From NCBI GenBank assembly GCA_033807695.1, contig CM066307.1, positions 3,348,001 through 3,412,000 of the forward strand: 64,000 bases of DNA, in the 5' to 3' direction. This document shows, piece by piece, positions 1 to 11,925 of the stretch (the first letter of the stretch is position 1; each line of letters opens with the position of its first letter). The position numbers and the translations under genes are program-made. The stretch comes from Daedaleopsis sinensis. Lineage: Eukaryota; Basidiomycota; Agaricomycetes; Polyporales; Polyporaceae. Below the pieces are notes generated by a model. The model saw only the letters and a program-made list of their open reading frames with translations. It did not search any database and was not told the DNA's origin.

Positions 1-2
1 AA

Positions 3-1285
3 AAACTCCAAAGCGCACCCCACGTCCTCGGCTCGGGCGGGTCGCGCCTCCTGGTGAACGGCCACGCGCACGCATCGTTCGAGGCCCGCCTCGCCGCCTT
101 CTTCCGCGCCCCCGCCGCGCTGCTCTTCAACTCGGGCTTCGACGCCAACGCCGGGCTCTTCGCGAGCGTCCCGCAGGCGGGCGACGTCCTCGTCTACGAC
201 GAGCACATCCACGCGTCCGTGCACGACGGGATGCGTGCCTCCCGCGCCGCCGCGTGCGTCCCGTTCGCCCACAACTCCGTCGACGCGCTCCGGCGGACGC
301 TGCGGGAGCTCTCCGCGGGCCGCCCCGCGCTGCGGACGGGGCAGAGCAGCGTGTTCATCGCGGTGGAGACGCTCTACAGCATGGACGGCACCGTCGCGCC
401 GCTCGTAGCGATCGTCGAGGCCGTCGAGGAGACCTTCCCGCGCGGGAACGGGTACGTGATCGTCGACGAGGCGCATGCGACCGGGGTGTATGGCGCACAG
501 GGCCGAGGTCTCGTCGCGGCGTGCGGGCTGGAGGACCGGGTCTTCGCGCGGCTGCACACGTTCGGCAAGGCTCTTGCGGGCACAGGAGGTGTGTCGTCCG
601 CGCTGAAGTTGCGACATATTATGCTGATTCTGGGCTGTTCAAGCTGTTCTTCTGATCACGCCGCTCGTGCGGGACTATCTGCTCAACTACGCGCGGTCGC
701 TGATCTACACGACCTCGCTGAGCTACGCGAACATCATAGCGGCAGACTGCGCCTTCGACCTGCTCGAGCAGGGCGAGGCCGACAAGGTGCGTGCGCGTCG
801 AGCACATCGCATCCCGCCCATGCTCACGCATCACCCTGCACCAGCTCGCGAAGCAGCTGCTCGACCTCAGCGCGTACTTCCTCGACTCCCTCCGCCGCCA
901 CCTGTCTCTGCACCGCATCCCGCCCTCGCTGCTCTCACTCCCTGCGCACCTGTCGGACCCTCCTCCTACCCACGGACACGACTCGGCGGCGGTTGCGCTG
1001 GGCACGCCGATCATCCCCGTCCTAACGCCGCATCCCCGCCCGCTCTCTGCGCATCTCCGCCTTCGCGGGCTCAATGCACGGCCGATCACATGGCCGACAG
1101 TCCCGAAGGGCGCGGACCGGATCCGGGTGTGCCTGCACGCGCGCAACAGCCGAGAGGACGTCGACAGGCTGGTGCGCGGTATGGTCGAGTGGGCGCAGGG
1201 CTGGCAGCGCGCGAAAGAGACGGGCCCGGAAGAGGCCAGGGCAGGGGCAGGCGGCAAAAGTCTCACTGCGCAGGCAAAACTCTGA
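3..1285 (+). CDS. 8-amino-7-oxononanoate synthase-like PLP enzyme, 5' truncated by window edge
   Basis: Alpha-oxoamine synthase family (class II aminotransferase fold); BioF members condense pimeloyl-CoA with L-alanine in biotin synthesis. Exons <3-588, 644-786 and 845-1285, joined by 55- and 58-bp introns, give 389 residues with the start missing. Visible family blocks are a GSGGSRLL-like segment at the N-terminal edge, VETLYSMDGT, the cofactor-contacting VIVDEAHATG, and TFGKALAGTGA with the PLP lysine. The third residue block after the lysine (LLNYARSLIYTTSLS) also fits. The C-terminal tail is Gly/Ala/Lys rich. The same family contains 5-aminolevulinate synthase and KBL, so the substrate is inferred from overall likeness to BioF, not proven. 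The reading frame is open to the first bases, so the real start lies upstream. Confidence 0.8.
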
Positions 1286-2567
1286 GTTTGAGACTCGGAG
1301 GAGCGTATGTACCTCGGTCAACTAAATATTTTTGCTACATGTAGGCGCCTATTCAATCTACGTGTACTCCTATACCCAGAAACCACGCACCGAGATATGA
1401 TGGAGGCTGCACCTCCTGCCCACTCTCGTTTTGGGTGTGCGTCTGCACACACGAGCTCGTACAAGGGATCAACAGCCTTATTTCTCGTACAAGGGATAAA
1501 CAGCCCTGAGTATCGTACAAGGGGACCAACAGCCCTATTTTCTGCCCATGTCCTTATGCTAGCGATGGGCCCGTGCGGTGTATTCAAAATATACAGGCTC
1601 TCCAGAGACTATGGCCCATTCGATTCCCCACAGGATTGATCGCGCTACTAGACCTCCGCTACTAGTACCTTGTGATGGATGCACCACAATGTCCACAGGG
1701 GGCGCTCTGTGTCTCCAGACAGCGCACACTTCACGGGTCCGCCGTCCTTGTGAGGAGATCTGTACCATGCGTCGCAAGCACTGCCCGTCCCCGTGAGCGT
1801 CGACCTCGAGATGGACCTATCACACATCCTCTGAGGATGCCAATCAGAGGTACCACTGGCGGAAGTCGACGGAGACAGATGTGGGAGGAGATGGAGACCG
1901 CGTATACCGCGGTCCGGGAGATCAGGATCAAGTACATCGTGCGGCACGCTGCAGCACTCACGCACATCTTTGCGAAGTTTGTTCAGCACACATTCGACCG
2001 CTGTAACGAAGAACCTTCCTTACATGTCATGTCCGATCACCAACGAAACACAGCTTGCTGTCCACAGCCCATGGCCAGCGAGCCCCCGGCCCTCGAGCGA
2101 TAGTGTGCAGATTTAACCCGCTACGTCATTGTACCTGTCATGCAGGACGTCCATATCGACCTTGGTGTATGAGGCTGCAACGCTGATTCACCTCGGTTTA
2201 ATGAAGGTTTACCTTCATTGTTGATCGACTTGTTGTGCTTCCTGTGGCTGCACTATAGTCGGCGTATTGTTCGGACAGCTCGACATTCGCTTGACATGTA
2301 ACTGTGCATGTCTGTAGAATGTAGCGAGCAGGGGCAATGAGACGGTCGGGCATTCTAGCACATGTCGCTGTCGTCATACACGTTAGTACGGGGCTGTCGT
2401 ACGTAGTGAGTACAGGCGGCTAAACCTACCCATCTCCTCCTCTAAGCAAGAGCGTGAACGTCGAGCAAGATGGTTGCCATTAGTACGATGTGTATAGGAA
2501 AACGGGAGGCAAATACGGAAGAGGACGGTGACTCGAGACTCTGAGGGAGGGCTGTCGCGCGACGAAG
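1286..2567. other. Gene-free spacer
   Basis: This stretch between the BioF-like gene and POP5 has only short overlapping open frames with no recognisable domain or splice structure. It contains a three-unit 28-bp tandem repeat at 1458-1541. The remainder is unremarkable intergenic DNA and presumably includes both 3' untranslated regions. Confidence 0.5.
1458..1541. repeat. 28-bp tandem repeat, three units
   Basis: Three consecutive units start at 1458, 1486 and 1514. Each begins CGTACAAGGG and continues with a variant of ATCAACAGCC, with a few substitutions between units. A related single unit (TACAAGGGATAAA) appears near 3588. Confidence 0.85.
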
Positions 2568-3318
2568 TCAATCTTGCAATGCCTCGATCTCCTGCGCGCT
2601 CGTCTGCAGAAACTCTTCGTAAGAGTCCTGGTATCCGGCTGCACCGACGACGAGTGAGCTGCCCAGTCAATCCGGAGGAACGACGATGAGCGCGGAAGCG
2701 TACCTGGGGTCTTCGCGCGAGCTCTGTACCGCGCGACAACTTCTCGATTATGGCGGATCGCAGCGAGCTGTGCTTGCTTGATAGTACCTGTCCGGCGGTA
2801 TACACAGTACGCACATGAGCATTCGTCCTCGCACACCATCGTGTCTGCAAGGACTAGGCGTACCGGAGACATGGACGACGTGGGGCACGAACCTCCGGCC
2901 GTCGATCGCCGTCAGCAGGGTGACGCTCGCCCAGGCAATCTTGTGCGGGTCTCTCGCGACGCGGATGATGCACATGTTCGTCCGCGGAGAGAAGTACTTG
3001 ACTAAAGGGCAGCAAATGCGCCTTCAGCACGCACGCTACTACTGTCCAGCAAGCGAAGGTGCGTGGACCCACTCGTGAGGGAAGAGCCGACCGCGCCCCA
3101 GCCGGTGTCGCCAAAGTGGGTAATGACGCTCTGCTTGAGCGCGGCCCAGATCTGCTTGCTGGTGATATCCTCTGGCTGGCGGTTGGTGTGCCCTGGGAGG
3201 ACCGCTGGAACGGGGAGTAATTCCACGAGCAGCCACCGGTTCTGTTGTAGGTTTCGGGCCCTCGTCAGTTACAATAAAAGGGGACGAAAGACGCTATACA
3301 CACCTTGAACCGAACCAT
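2568..3318 (-). CDS. POP5: RNase P/MRP subunit Pop5
   Basis: Protein subunit of nuclear RNase P (tRNA 5' processing) and RNase MRP (rRNA processing). Five exons on the minus strand: 3318-3304, 3241-3073, 3001-2864, 2787-2704 and 2638-2568, giving 158 residues, normal for the family. The protein starts MVRFKNRWLLVEL, then shows SKQIWAALKQSV, FGDTGWGAVG, KYFSPRTNMCIIRVARD and VVHVSGTIKQAQLAAIRHNR, all hallmark Pop5 blocks in the right order, and ends in an acidic EIEALQD tail. Every intron (62-76 bp) has GT-AG ends and the splices keep frame. The last acceptor was chosen at 2639 because it alone reaches the family-like C-terminus. The gene looks intact. Confidence 0.93.
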
Positions 3319-4862
3319 GCTTTGCAGGAAAAACGCTGCGTCTATTCTGTAGGAACGACTGTCTTCCGGGAACTAGAGGCTGGTTCACGAGCCTAAACTG
3401 CAGTACTTATCTGGGTGGTTGCCGCCAACCGTGTTCGATTTACTAGGCGCCGAGTATAGATCAGATCTCCCAGCGCCTATATAAGATTTGCATGCATGCC
3501 TCCGGAATTCGCATTTCGTAGTCCGACTTCCAGCAGTTCTTCAGGCTGAGCACACCGTTGCCGACAGCCATGAACAGCGTATACTTATACAAGGGATAAA
3601 AACGGACTAACATTTGCAAGGTGTCTAATCCTGAATTTTTGAGCTTCGCCTGTTCCGGTACTGATGACGTCATACTACATCTCAGGTACTACCGAATGCA
3701 TGCCGTGCAATCAGTGCACCACGATAAGTACGATGTTGACACCAGAATGCCCCTCGTTTTTAACGTACCCCCCTACAGCCCATGTGCGTGAAGTTGTTGA
3801 CCTCGAACTAGAAGACAGATCTACATAGAGGTTGGAGGAGGATGCACTGGCATCAACATCGTCAAGCTTATTGACCCGCCCAATTCCCAACCGCTCATGA
3901 CTGCTACGCTGCGCTCAATTGGGTACTCACGTCACTCACTCGTGGCGTTCCCATGTCTCTAATCGCACCGTAGGTCACGACTCACGCTCCAGAGCGACGC
4001 TTCTCCCTCGAGAAAAGCTTTCAAATCGTCGGTGGCGACTCTGCGGGCGGCAACCTCGCAGCCGCCACCGTTGCGGAAGGCAAGGATAGCGACGAAGGGC
4101 TTGCAAACCTTTCAAAACCTCAAAGGACTCATTCAGCGGTCTTCGCATCTGAAAAGCAAAACACACATGTCGGGCGTCCTCGGCGTCGTTCGAACAACAC
4201 GAGACTACACGCCCAGTGTAGTGGCGGATCTCAGGGATGCCTGTGTATTTTCGAGGTGTTTCGCATCCGGCTAGCGGGATGTTCGTGCTCTGCATGCTCG
4301 AGCTCCGCTCTTTCGATGTATATCTAAATATATGCCGCCGCACCTCAGGCAGCCTCAGGCTTATGAGCTTTGGACGCGTCCAGAGTCCGTCTATTATGTA
4401 CTCATGAGCAAAGAGGCGCAAGCATGCAGTGGCACTGGCAGCACGGCAGACTTTGACTCGCTTATGTACAGTCGGGATCATGTGCGTTGCAACGATTTGA
4501 TCGAATTTACCGTGGCATCGATAACCGAATCGTCGACCTTACCCTATGTCCAAGAAGCAAGCCATTTTCTAGTGTATAAAGAGACTTGTGGGCAGATGCG
4601 AGGGCTATAACCACCGTGGTGGCCTTAGTTGACAGAGAGCGGAAAGACTGACGTCGAGATCTGCATGCCCGATCGCCGAAGGAGGATGATATTGATGGCA
4701 GATCGAGTGTACATTCGTAACGTCACTAGCTAACGCCACCTCCGTTACAGTATTTACATGAGTGTAACTACCCGAGCTCTCTTCTCCCCCCCCTCGCCCT
4801 CTCTCCTCGTCCCGACAGACCCAGGCCGACTCGGCGCACACCCGCCCCCTCGCTCGACTCGG
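3319..4862. other. Spacer with a hydrolase remnant
   Basis: Between POP5 and the lipase-like gene no intact gene is visible. The only recognisable item is an alpha/beta-hydrolase scrap around 3990-4110, listed separately. The last ~100 bases before 4863 are C-rich and probably promoter and 5' leader of the next gene. Confidence 0.5.
3990..4110 (+). pseudogene. Alpha/beta-hydrolase-3 fragment (GDSAGGNLA motif)
   Basis: Frame 2 encodes FQIVGGDSAGGNLAAATVA followed by an acidic stretch. GDSAGGNLA is the nucleophile elbow of the hormone-sensitive-lipase-like alpha/beta-hydrolase family. No flanking domain (HGGG oxyanion box, later Asp and His) can be found in any frame nearby, so this is a lone exon remnant of a decayed gene. 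A short chance match is possible but the nine-residue motif in context is specific. Confidence 0.5.
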
Positions 4863-6307
4863 ATGCCCAACTCAACATACACAGAAGCCTGGCTCGCGGG
4901 CCCCGACGGCCACTCCTTCTACACGCGCACCTACCAGGCCCCCTACCCCAAGGCCGTCCTCGTCTTCGCGCACGGCTTCCGCGACCACATCGGCCGCCAC
5001 GAGGACCTGCACACCGCGCTCGCGCGCCGCCACGTCTCCGTGTTCGCGTACGACCTCCGCGGCTACGGCCGCACCGCGCTCGACCCGTCCAACCGCAGCC
5101 CCGGGGCGGGGTACGGCAAGACATCGCGCACGCTCGAGGTCCGCGACTTGGAGTGGTGGGTGCGCCACGTCGCGGACATGAACAGGCGGCTGCCGCTCTT
5201 CCTCATGGGCTACTCCGGGGTGAGTGCCAACGCTTGGTCGGGCACCGTGCGCCGTCCGTGACGAGGCGGCGATGACTGACTGGCTGGACGCGTCAATACG
5301 CACACCGGCTGCGGTGCATATCAGGGAGGGGGCCTCTCGATGGTGTTCCCGACGCGCACAGATGCGCCGCCGTCCCCCGACGCGGTCGCGCTCCTCGCGG
5401 GCGTGCTCGTCGTCTCGCCGCTCGTCAGGCTCGGCTTCACGCCCCCGAAAGCGCTGCAGCATCTCGTGCGCACCGTCAGCACCGTCATGCCGACGTTCTC
5501 CTTCTACCCGCCCATGCTGGTGCGTACCCATGTCCCTCTACCTCCCCCTTCTGCCCGCCCGCCGACGTTCGCACCGCATGTGGATTGTGGATCTGATCGT
5601 CCCGCCGCCGCAGCCAAAATCGCGCGACCCCGAGGTGGTGAGCTCGGTGGAGAACGACCCGCTGATCAAGACACAAAGCCGGGCGCTGACGATGCAGGAC
5701 ATGGTCGCACAGGTCCGTCCGCCTCCGCGCTGAGTGAAGCGGGCTCAGGGTCCGTCCGTGCGCTGACACCCACCCCCAGGGCGAAGAGATGCTCGAGACG
5801 GGATGGCAGCGGTGGCCGCAGGATCTGCCGGTACGTCGTCCTGCCGTCCTGCCGTCTGCCCGCGCAGCACGAGAGCACGAGTAACGCTTCCCCGACCGCG
5901 CGACAGTTCATCATGTTCTGGGGCACGGCGAACGAGGTGTGTCCGAGTCGCCCTGGACGCACCGCTGTCTGACAGCATTCACTCAATTTCAACTCTCTGC
6001 CGTTGGCCTGGCTTGCCCATATAGGTCAACTCACCGAAGGCGGGCATCGACCTCTTCGACAAGATCGAGATCACGGACAAGAAGCTTGTGACATACCAGG
6101 TGCGCGTCCGCCTTCTGCCTGTCCGCCATTGGCCTCTTCGGGCGCGCCGCCAAGCTGCCAGGGCTGACGACGTCGATCCAGGGTGCGCTGGACGACCTCG
6201 CGCACGAAACGGGCGACGTTCCCGAGCGGTTCCTCGACGACTGTGTCTCGTGGATTGAAGCACACCTCGACCGACGACGGCCGACGCCTCCCACAAATTC
6301 ACGATGA
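4863..6307 (+). CDS. Monoglyceride-lipase-like alpha/beta hydrolase
   Basis: Serine aminopeptidase S33/monoacylglycerol lipase family, which hydrolyses monoacylglycerols or related esters. Seven exons: 4863-5219, 5325-5519, 5614-5712, 5780-5830, 5907-5936, 6025-6099 and 6182-6307, giving 310 residues (human MGL has 303). Visible are VLVFAHGFRDHIGRHEDLH (oxyanion HG box), YDLRGYGRT, the nucleophile elbow GYSGG with Ser118 split from the rest by an intron, LAGVLVVSPLV, and a C-terminal LAHE with His277. The segment that normally reads G-T/S-A-D and supplies the catalytic Asp reads WGTANE here, so the acid position is Asn243. Either activity is altered, another acid substitutes, or the family member has diverged. 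The start was chosen at 4863 because it directly precedes the conserved region. Confidence 0.82.
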
Positions 6308-6626
6308 TACCTCTTGACATTCCTAAATACCACCGGAGCTCCCTCCCCATCTATTCTCTGTAGCAACTAATTGCATAACCAGACGACGATCCTCTTCCCC
6401 GCCAGTTCGCGCATTCCGCCGCCGCGGCCGCTAGATAGTAGATATATACCAGAGGGTGACATAGCGCCCTCGTGTACATGCATTATGAATGATACAGAAT
6501 GGTACGAATACGTCTATACGTATACGTTTGGAGTAGGGGGTGTGCGAGAGCGGAGTGTGTGCATTAGCGATTATATGTACGAAAGAAAGCACGGTCAGCA
6601 TCCAAGAACAGCGGAGCACATACACG

Positions 6627-8069
6627 CTACGCAGCGAGCCCCGACGACGACGAGGGCGCTGCCTTTTGGTCCTCGGAGTGTTCAGCTCCGCCGAAGGTCA
6701 TTTGCCAGAGCTCAGGCCCGTCGCGGATGAGGCAGATGACGACCTCGACGGCGATCAGGACGATGATGATGAGCTCCATGCGGTGTGCGGAGGTCTGCGC
6801 CAGTCATCAGCACAATGTAAGAACGCTGCGCAGACGCGGGTGCGTACCTCTGTGAGCAGCTCCCTCAGCACGGACTGCATCTGCGGCATCATCGAATGTG
6901 AGAGACAGCACGCGTGCCCACGGCGATATGAGCACTGACCTCGGCGGCGTACGTGATCTTGTCGTTCACGGACCGTATGCGCGCGCGGACGTCGAGCGCG
7001 TTGCTCAGCGAGTTGAAGTACCCTGCGGCGCGACCGGCCGTCAGCACCCGCGCCCCGCGCCAGCAGCAGCAGCAGCACACGACGCACCTTCGAGCACGGG
7101 CTCGGACCAGTAGAAGTCCGGGGTGTCCGAGAAGTTCTCCCGGTTCAGGTTCAGGCCCTGGCGGAAGCGGAGGAGCTCGCCGAGCTTCATGACGAGCGCG
7201 CGGCGCCCGAGCCCGGGCTTGCCCGTCTTCTGCAGCGTGCGCGGGAGGAGCGCGACGGAGGACAGGTAGTGGTCCAGCGCGCTCTCGAGCCCGGAGAGCG
7301 CGGTCGAGCGCGAGAGCGCCTGCGAGAACGCGTACCGCGCGAGCAGCGTGTCGCGCGGGAGCGTCGCCGCGGGCAGGTCTGGCGGCATCGAGTCTTCGCT
7401 GCTCAGCGGGGGCGTCTTCCCGAGGATGATCAGGTCGCCCTGCAGGCGCGTGTCCCTCCACACAAGCACAGGTAAGCGGAGCGAGAAGAGGCGGGAGCAA
7501 GAGCAGACTCACTCCTCAGGATCCGTCACGAACTCGAGGTCCTCCGTCTCGACCTCCTTCAGCGGCGCGACGGCAGCCGCGTCGCCCGCAAGCACGCTCC
7601 GTACAAACCTTCCCGCAGCGTCCTCGCCGAGGCCCCAGCACACACAACTCCCGTTCCCGAAAACGAACACCTCGCCCGCCTCCCCGCTCGCGCCGTCGAC
7701 CCAGCGCGGGACCCACCACGCGTCGTGCAGGAGGCGCGCCCCCGCGGGCAGCGCCCCGCGCAGGCTCGGCATGAGGTAACGCTCGGCGGTCGCGCACGTC
7801 GACACCGGCTGGATCGGGCTGCGCGTCGGGGTCGGGTTCGCGCGGATCGGGAGCGAGGCGGAGGCGGCGCGGCGGAGGGGTGTCGACGCTTTTGGCTTCG
7901 GCTTCGCGGCTGCTGCAACCTCGGGGCGGGCTTTGTCTGAGAATGGGCGGGAGGGCGGGAGACGGGGGAGTTGGGCAGAGCGGGCGAGGGACTGCCAGCA
8001 GCGGGGCGGGGTGGCGAGAGCGTGCCTGAGCTGGCGGTGGACGGTAGAGAGGGGGTTCATCGCGCGCAA
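6627..8069 (-). CDS. Mitochondrial DUF155 protein, RMND1/MRX10-like
   Basis: DUF155 family; RMND1 in animals and the yeast YDR282C product act at the mitochondrial inner membrane in organelle translation. Five exons: 8069-7513, 7455-7088, 7022-6940, 6880-6848 and 6794-6627. ATG is at 8069 or 8060, giving 402 or 399 residues. The N-terminus is rich in Arg, Ser and Ala, as expected for a mitochondrial presequence. The DUF155 core shows EVFVFGNGSCVCWGLGED, VTDPEEDTRLQGDLIIL, LARYAFSQALSRST, LLRFRQGLNLN and FYWSEPVLEGYFNSL. Near the C-terminus MELIIIVLIAVEVVICLI is a membrane segment, followed by a Ser-rich tail. All parts expected for the family are present and the splices hold frame. Confidence 0.88.
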
Positions 8070-8095
8070 GTCCCCTGCAACAATGTAGCCTGTAG

Positions 8096-8165
8096 GTGTA
8101 GTTTAGCCGTGGTCGTCGTTGTGGTCGTTGTTGTCGTCGACGCCGTCGTCGTCGTCGTCGATGGC
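8096..8165. repeat. GTC/GTT trinucleotide-rich tract
   Basis: An imperfect run of GTC, GTT and GTG triplets just upstream of the DUF155 start codon, in the probable promoter or 5' leader. It is a low-complexity microsatellite-like sequence. Confidence 0.8.
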
Positions 8166-8798
8166 AGAAAAGAATTCACAGACTTTGCGGTACTTTGCGT
8201 CAACTTTGCGTGGCCGACCGGCGCGCCCTCACAAGCGCTCGTGTCCACATTCATGCCTAATATGGGAATCGGGCGCGTATTCAACTTGACCTCGTACTCC
8301 GAACTTGCGCGACGCTGCTCCCCAACTCTCTCAACCCAGCTTCACCGGTATGCAGTTCCTCTAGGCCTTGTTACTGCTACCTAGGGAGCACACCAACTTT
8401 TTCGCTCCTCTCTCGACGTTTACTGTAACGCTTCCACTCCTCCCCCTGCTCAGGCTCGGCGGATACGCAAAGTAAACCCCAGGAGCGAGATGCCCCGATG
8501 GATAGATAGCCACAAGCACGGATACAAACAAGAGAGTACACAGGAGAGGTTTACAATGTCCACAACAAGCCCAGACAGCTCCATGTCTCCTTGGGAGGGA
8601 AGACACTGAATACATATACCAGTACAACCTGTCCGTGCGATACGTACGTCAGGCTTGAGCTCAATTTCTTTTCTTTCCGCAGTATTGTCCACGCCATGTC
8701 TCCTACTACCAGGCCGCAGGTGCGTCTTCGTCTCTTTCACCCCGTTCCGTCGCGGCTCCGAGTCCTTCCACTTCCCCAAAACCCGACCGTCCAAACGG

Positions 8799-10100
8799 TC
8801 ACCACTCGCGCGTCGGGGCACGAAACCGTCCAGCACACACCTCATCCCACAGGTCCTCGCTCGGCGAGGGTGGGAGCGGCCACACGACTCCGTCCCTGCC
8901 GCGAAAGAAGCCCGGCTTCGTCGGGGTCTCCGAGTCGGGCGCGACGCCGCGCGACGAAGAAGACTTGGCGGCGGGCCACCCGACCCCGACCCCGCATCCG
9001 ATCCCGAACCCGAACAGAAGGCCCAGCGCGTTCGTCGTCGCAGGCGAATAGTCCCGTACCGGGCTCGCCCGCCCCCACGGAGTACCCGCAGACTGGTCTG
9101 GCTGGCTCTTCGGACTGGTACTGGTGGCGGCGGGCTCGGCGACGCTCGGGCCTTGACGATGGCGAGGGCGGGGGCGGCCGTCGCCGATGACCCCCACGTT
9201 CGGCGAGACCTTCAGCGCGAGACGGGGTGGGGTAGGCAGGCCCGCCGACGTCGCCGACGAGGACTTGGACACACAGTCCGGCGACAGGTCCGGGGCTGGA
9301 CGGTCGAGTGGGGACTGGTGCTCGGGGACGCGCGGAACCCGGGCCGGGGCCGGGAACGGGTCGTATTGCGGAAGCGCCTGGCTCTGTGGCTGGGGGAGGG
9401 GGAGGCCTGGGGGGTAGGCCGGGGTGGGTTGTGCAGGGGGAAGCGGCCATACCACCCCGTCGCGGCCGACGAAGAAGCCGGGGCTCGTGGCGGGATTGGT
9501 ATGGTGGCCGACCGACGGTGGCCAGGGGTCCGGGCGACGCGCGCTGAAGTGGCCTAACTGTGGCGCGACGTCGGCGGCGGCGATCGCGTCGTAGACCTCC
9601 TCCTCGTAGTCCTGGAACGGGTTGAACGGGTCTGGGGTCTCGGCCCTGTGCCAGAGAGGATGGTCGCGGAAGAAGTCGGTGGATGGCGGCCACTTCGCGA
9701 ACGGGTAGTCGGACGCATGAGTGGCGTCCTTGGGGGTGGGGGAGGGGGAGTGCGGTCCATCGAGGACGTGGGAGACGGGTAGGTGTTCTCCATACAGGAG
9801 TGGCTGCAAGGTGTGAGGATCATGCTATGCGCCGCCACGGATGATACTCACCGAGAGCTCGTGTGCGCTCCGCGGAATCTCGCGTGGCGAGATGGTGTCT
9901 CGCTCCTGCTCCTCCCAGTTGATGATCTTCTCGAAGCACTTGGAGCTCTTCGTCGGGCGCGGTGCTACGAAGCGCTGCGGCTGCACCACCTTCGGTCGCA
10001 GACGCAGATCCTCGAGCACCAACGTCCCCGACATCGCTGCGCGCAACAGGCCCGGGGTGTAACCATCGGCGAGGATCTTCGCATGCAAGATAGCGGCCAT
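8799..10100 (-). CDS. Unrecognised Pro-rich protein with a duplicated GRDGVVWPLPP motif
   Basis: Not recognised. Two exons, 10100-9852 and 9803-8799, joined in phase 0, give 417 residues. The first exon encodes a compact conserved-looking segment with many charged and aromatic residues. The second has DYPFAKWPPSTDFFRDHPLW, then a long Pro/Ser-rich disordered part. The motif PGFF-x-GRDGVVWPLPP occurs twice, once after the first third and once near the end. A Gly-rich hydrophobic stretch (LGLLFGFGIGCGVGVG) just before the second motif could be a membrane segment. The 3' end is uncertain: a further intron could extend the C-terminus beyond 8799. Probably a lineage-restricted fungal protein. Confidence 0.6.
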
Positions 10101-11925
10101 TGCGACTCGGTGACAGGTAGGTAGGATGCAGAGAGGATCTGGGCGGTGCGGTGGAGGGAGAATGTGCAGAAATCGGGCGGTGGTTGTGGTATGAGGAGGG
10201 GAATGGAGGTGCGCGCGTGGTGGCCCTTATAAAACGCGAGTGTGGCTTTGACCGTACGCGAGCGCCCAGCTTTGACTTTAGGATCGCCGGCGCGCGCGCA
10301 CGTGACCGCGTACCCGGCTACCGCAACGGGAGTTACGGGACAAAGCGCGACATGAACGAATGGCGCGGCCTGGCAACGGCTATCCGTACCTTCCTTTCTT
10401 GAAGTTTCTTCTTTCTTCTGGTGGCGCGTCTTGTGCCGCTTGCTTTGGCTGCTTCCTGGTGGCTCCAGAGACCTATTCAGGTTTTTGTGCGTGTTTGAGA
10501 CGGCTGGTTCAAGTTGTTCGCCACTGGCGGGTGCGACGGGGCCTCCCGTCCGACTCGTTAAAGGACCATTCCCCGTGCAGTGGGTCCTTGGGGAGACTGG
10601 CTTGGCTTTACTAGCAGACTCCGAGTGCTTACCTTCAACTCTGCCGACAACTGCTGTAGTCTCAAATTCAGGGCGCGTATTGACGGTGCGTCGAGCTTCT
10701 CTCTAACTTCTACGCAGCCGAGACTGATACAAATCCGCTGAGCAGTCATACTCTGCGGTGCATGAATCCGTTACAATCGACTTTGGCGCTGTGAGTAGCG
10801 AGCACTGTGCATCATTCAAATGTATTCACGAGAGGTCCGACACAGATGTGTGACGAAGTTCAATATCTCCAATAGCGGCGCTCCTTCCGAGGTGATATCA
10901 TGGGTGTGATGCTACTACATCGACTTGTCCTTTGATATACCGTCAACACAGCTCCGAGCCTCACACGACCGTATTGTCACGACGCCTCATTCGCAAGGGG
11001 CACGACCTAGTCTGCGTTGCACACTGTAGGGACAGACGTCCCGGTTAGGGACATAACTCTACGTAAAGGTTCATGCCACTCCGACCTCTGATCTCGTGCG
11101 CATCTCCCTCTCCGAGATCAAATAGTCTTTGACCGAGCTAGTAGTAGGTGTTTCCGAATAGTACGGATATAGTCATGTGACGTTGGCAACTTCCAAAGGG
11201 GGTTGGTCACAGTCACAAGAGTCGTCCTAGTGAGAAAAGACAGGTGTACGGTCTGCTATTCACGTATAAGAACGCTGGTCTCTACTATACAAAGTACGAG
11301 ACCTTTTATACCCTACGAGAGGTGAAATGTACTAGAGATAAGAGTTATGAATGAGTCAGAACTCGAGTGGTACAGTAAGCGATAGTAAGCTAGAGATAGA
11401 GAGAAAGATCTGCCGTGACAGATCTGACTACGAGTCGGGAAGAACCGGTGCGGTGAGCGTTACAGGTCAGGCCGCCTGATGATAATACAAATTCAATGGC
11501 AACATCAGTATCTGTGAGGTGAAGGATCTGAATAGAGTGGCTAGCTAACCACTCCTTGCACTTCGAATACTCGCAACTGGTGAAGCAAGCTTGCAATTCA
11601 AAAGATGGACGACCTGCCCTCGGAGTAGTAAGCGCTGAAACCGGAGAGAGAGAGAGACCGAGGATCCGGCCCGGGACTGTGTTCGCCACTCTCTCATCCA
11701 TCGATGATTACAGAGCGGATAGTTGCAGCAGCATGGTCCGAGGCCAGGGCTCTCCCGCGCTCCTCCTCTCTCCCTCGCTCTTTCCATAAGCCCCTCGTCT
11801 CTCTTTCTCAGCCTCATCGCCCTCGCTCCCACCTTGCTATAAGTTCGCGTCTTCCGTCTGTTCGACCGCTATCCATATTTCCCTCTCGACCCCGACACCG
11901 CACGTTCTCCAGCAGCCGACCAACG
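10101..11925. other. 1.8-kb gene-free region
   Basis: No recognisable coding exon, RNA gene or long repeat was seen. It separates divergent genes, so it should hold both promoters. A GA microsatellite lies near 11647-11660. An in-frame ATG at 11704 upstream of the peroxidase start is discussed as a possible second start of that gene. Confidence 0.5.
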
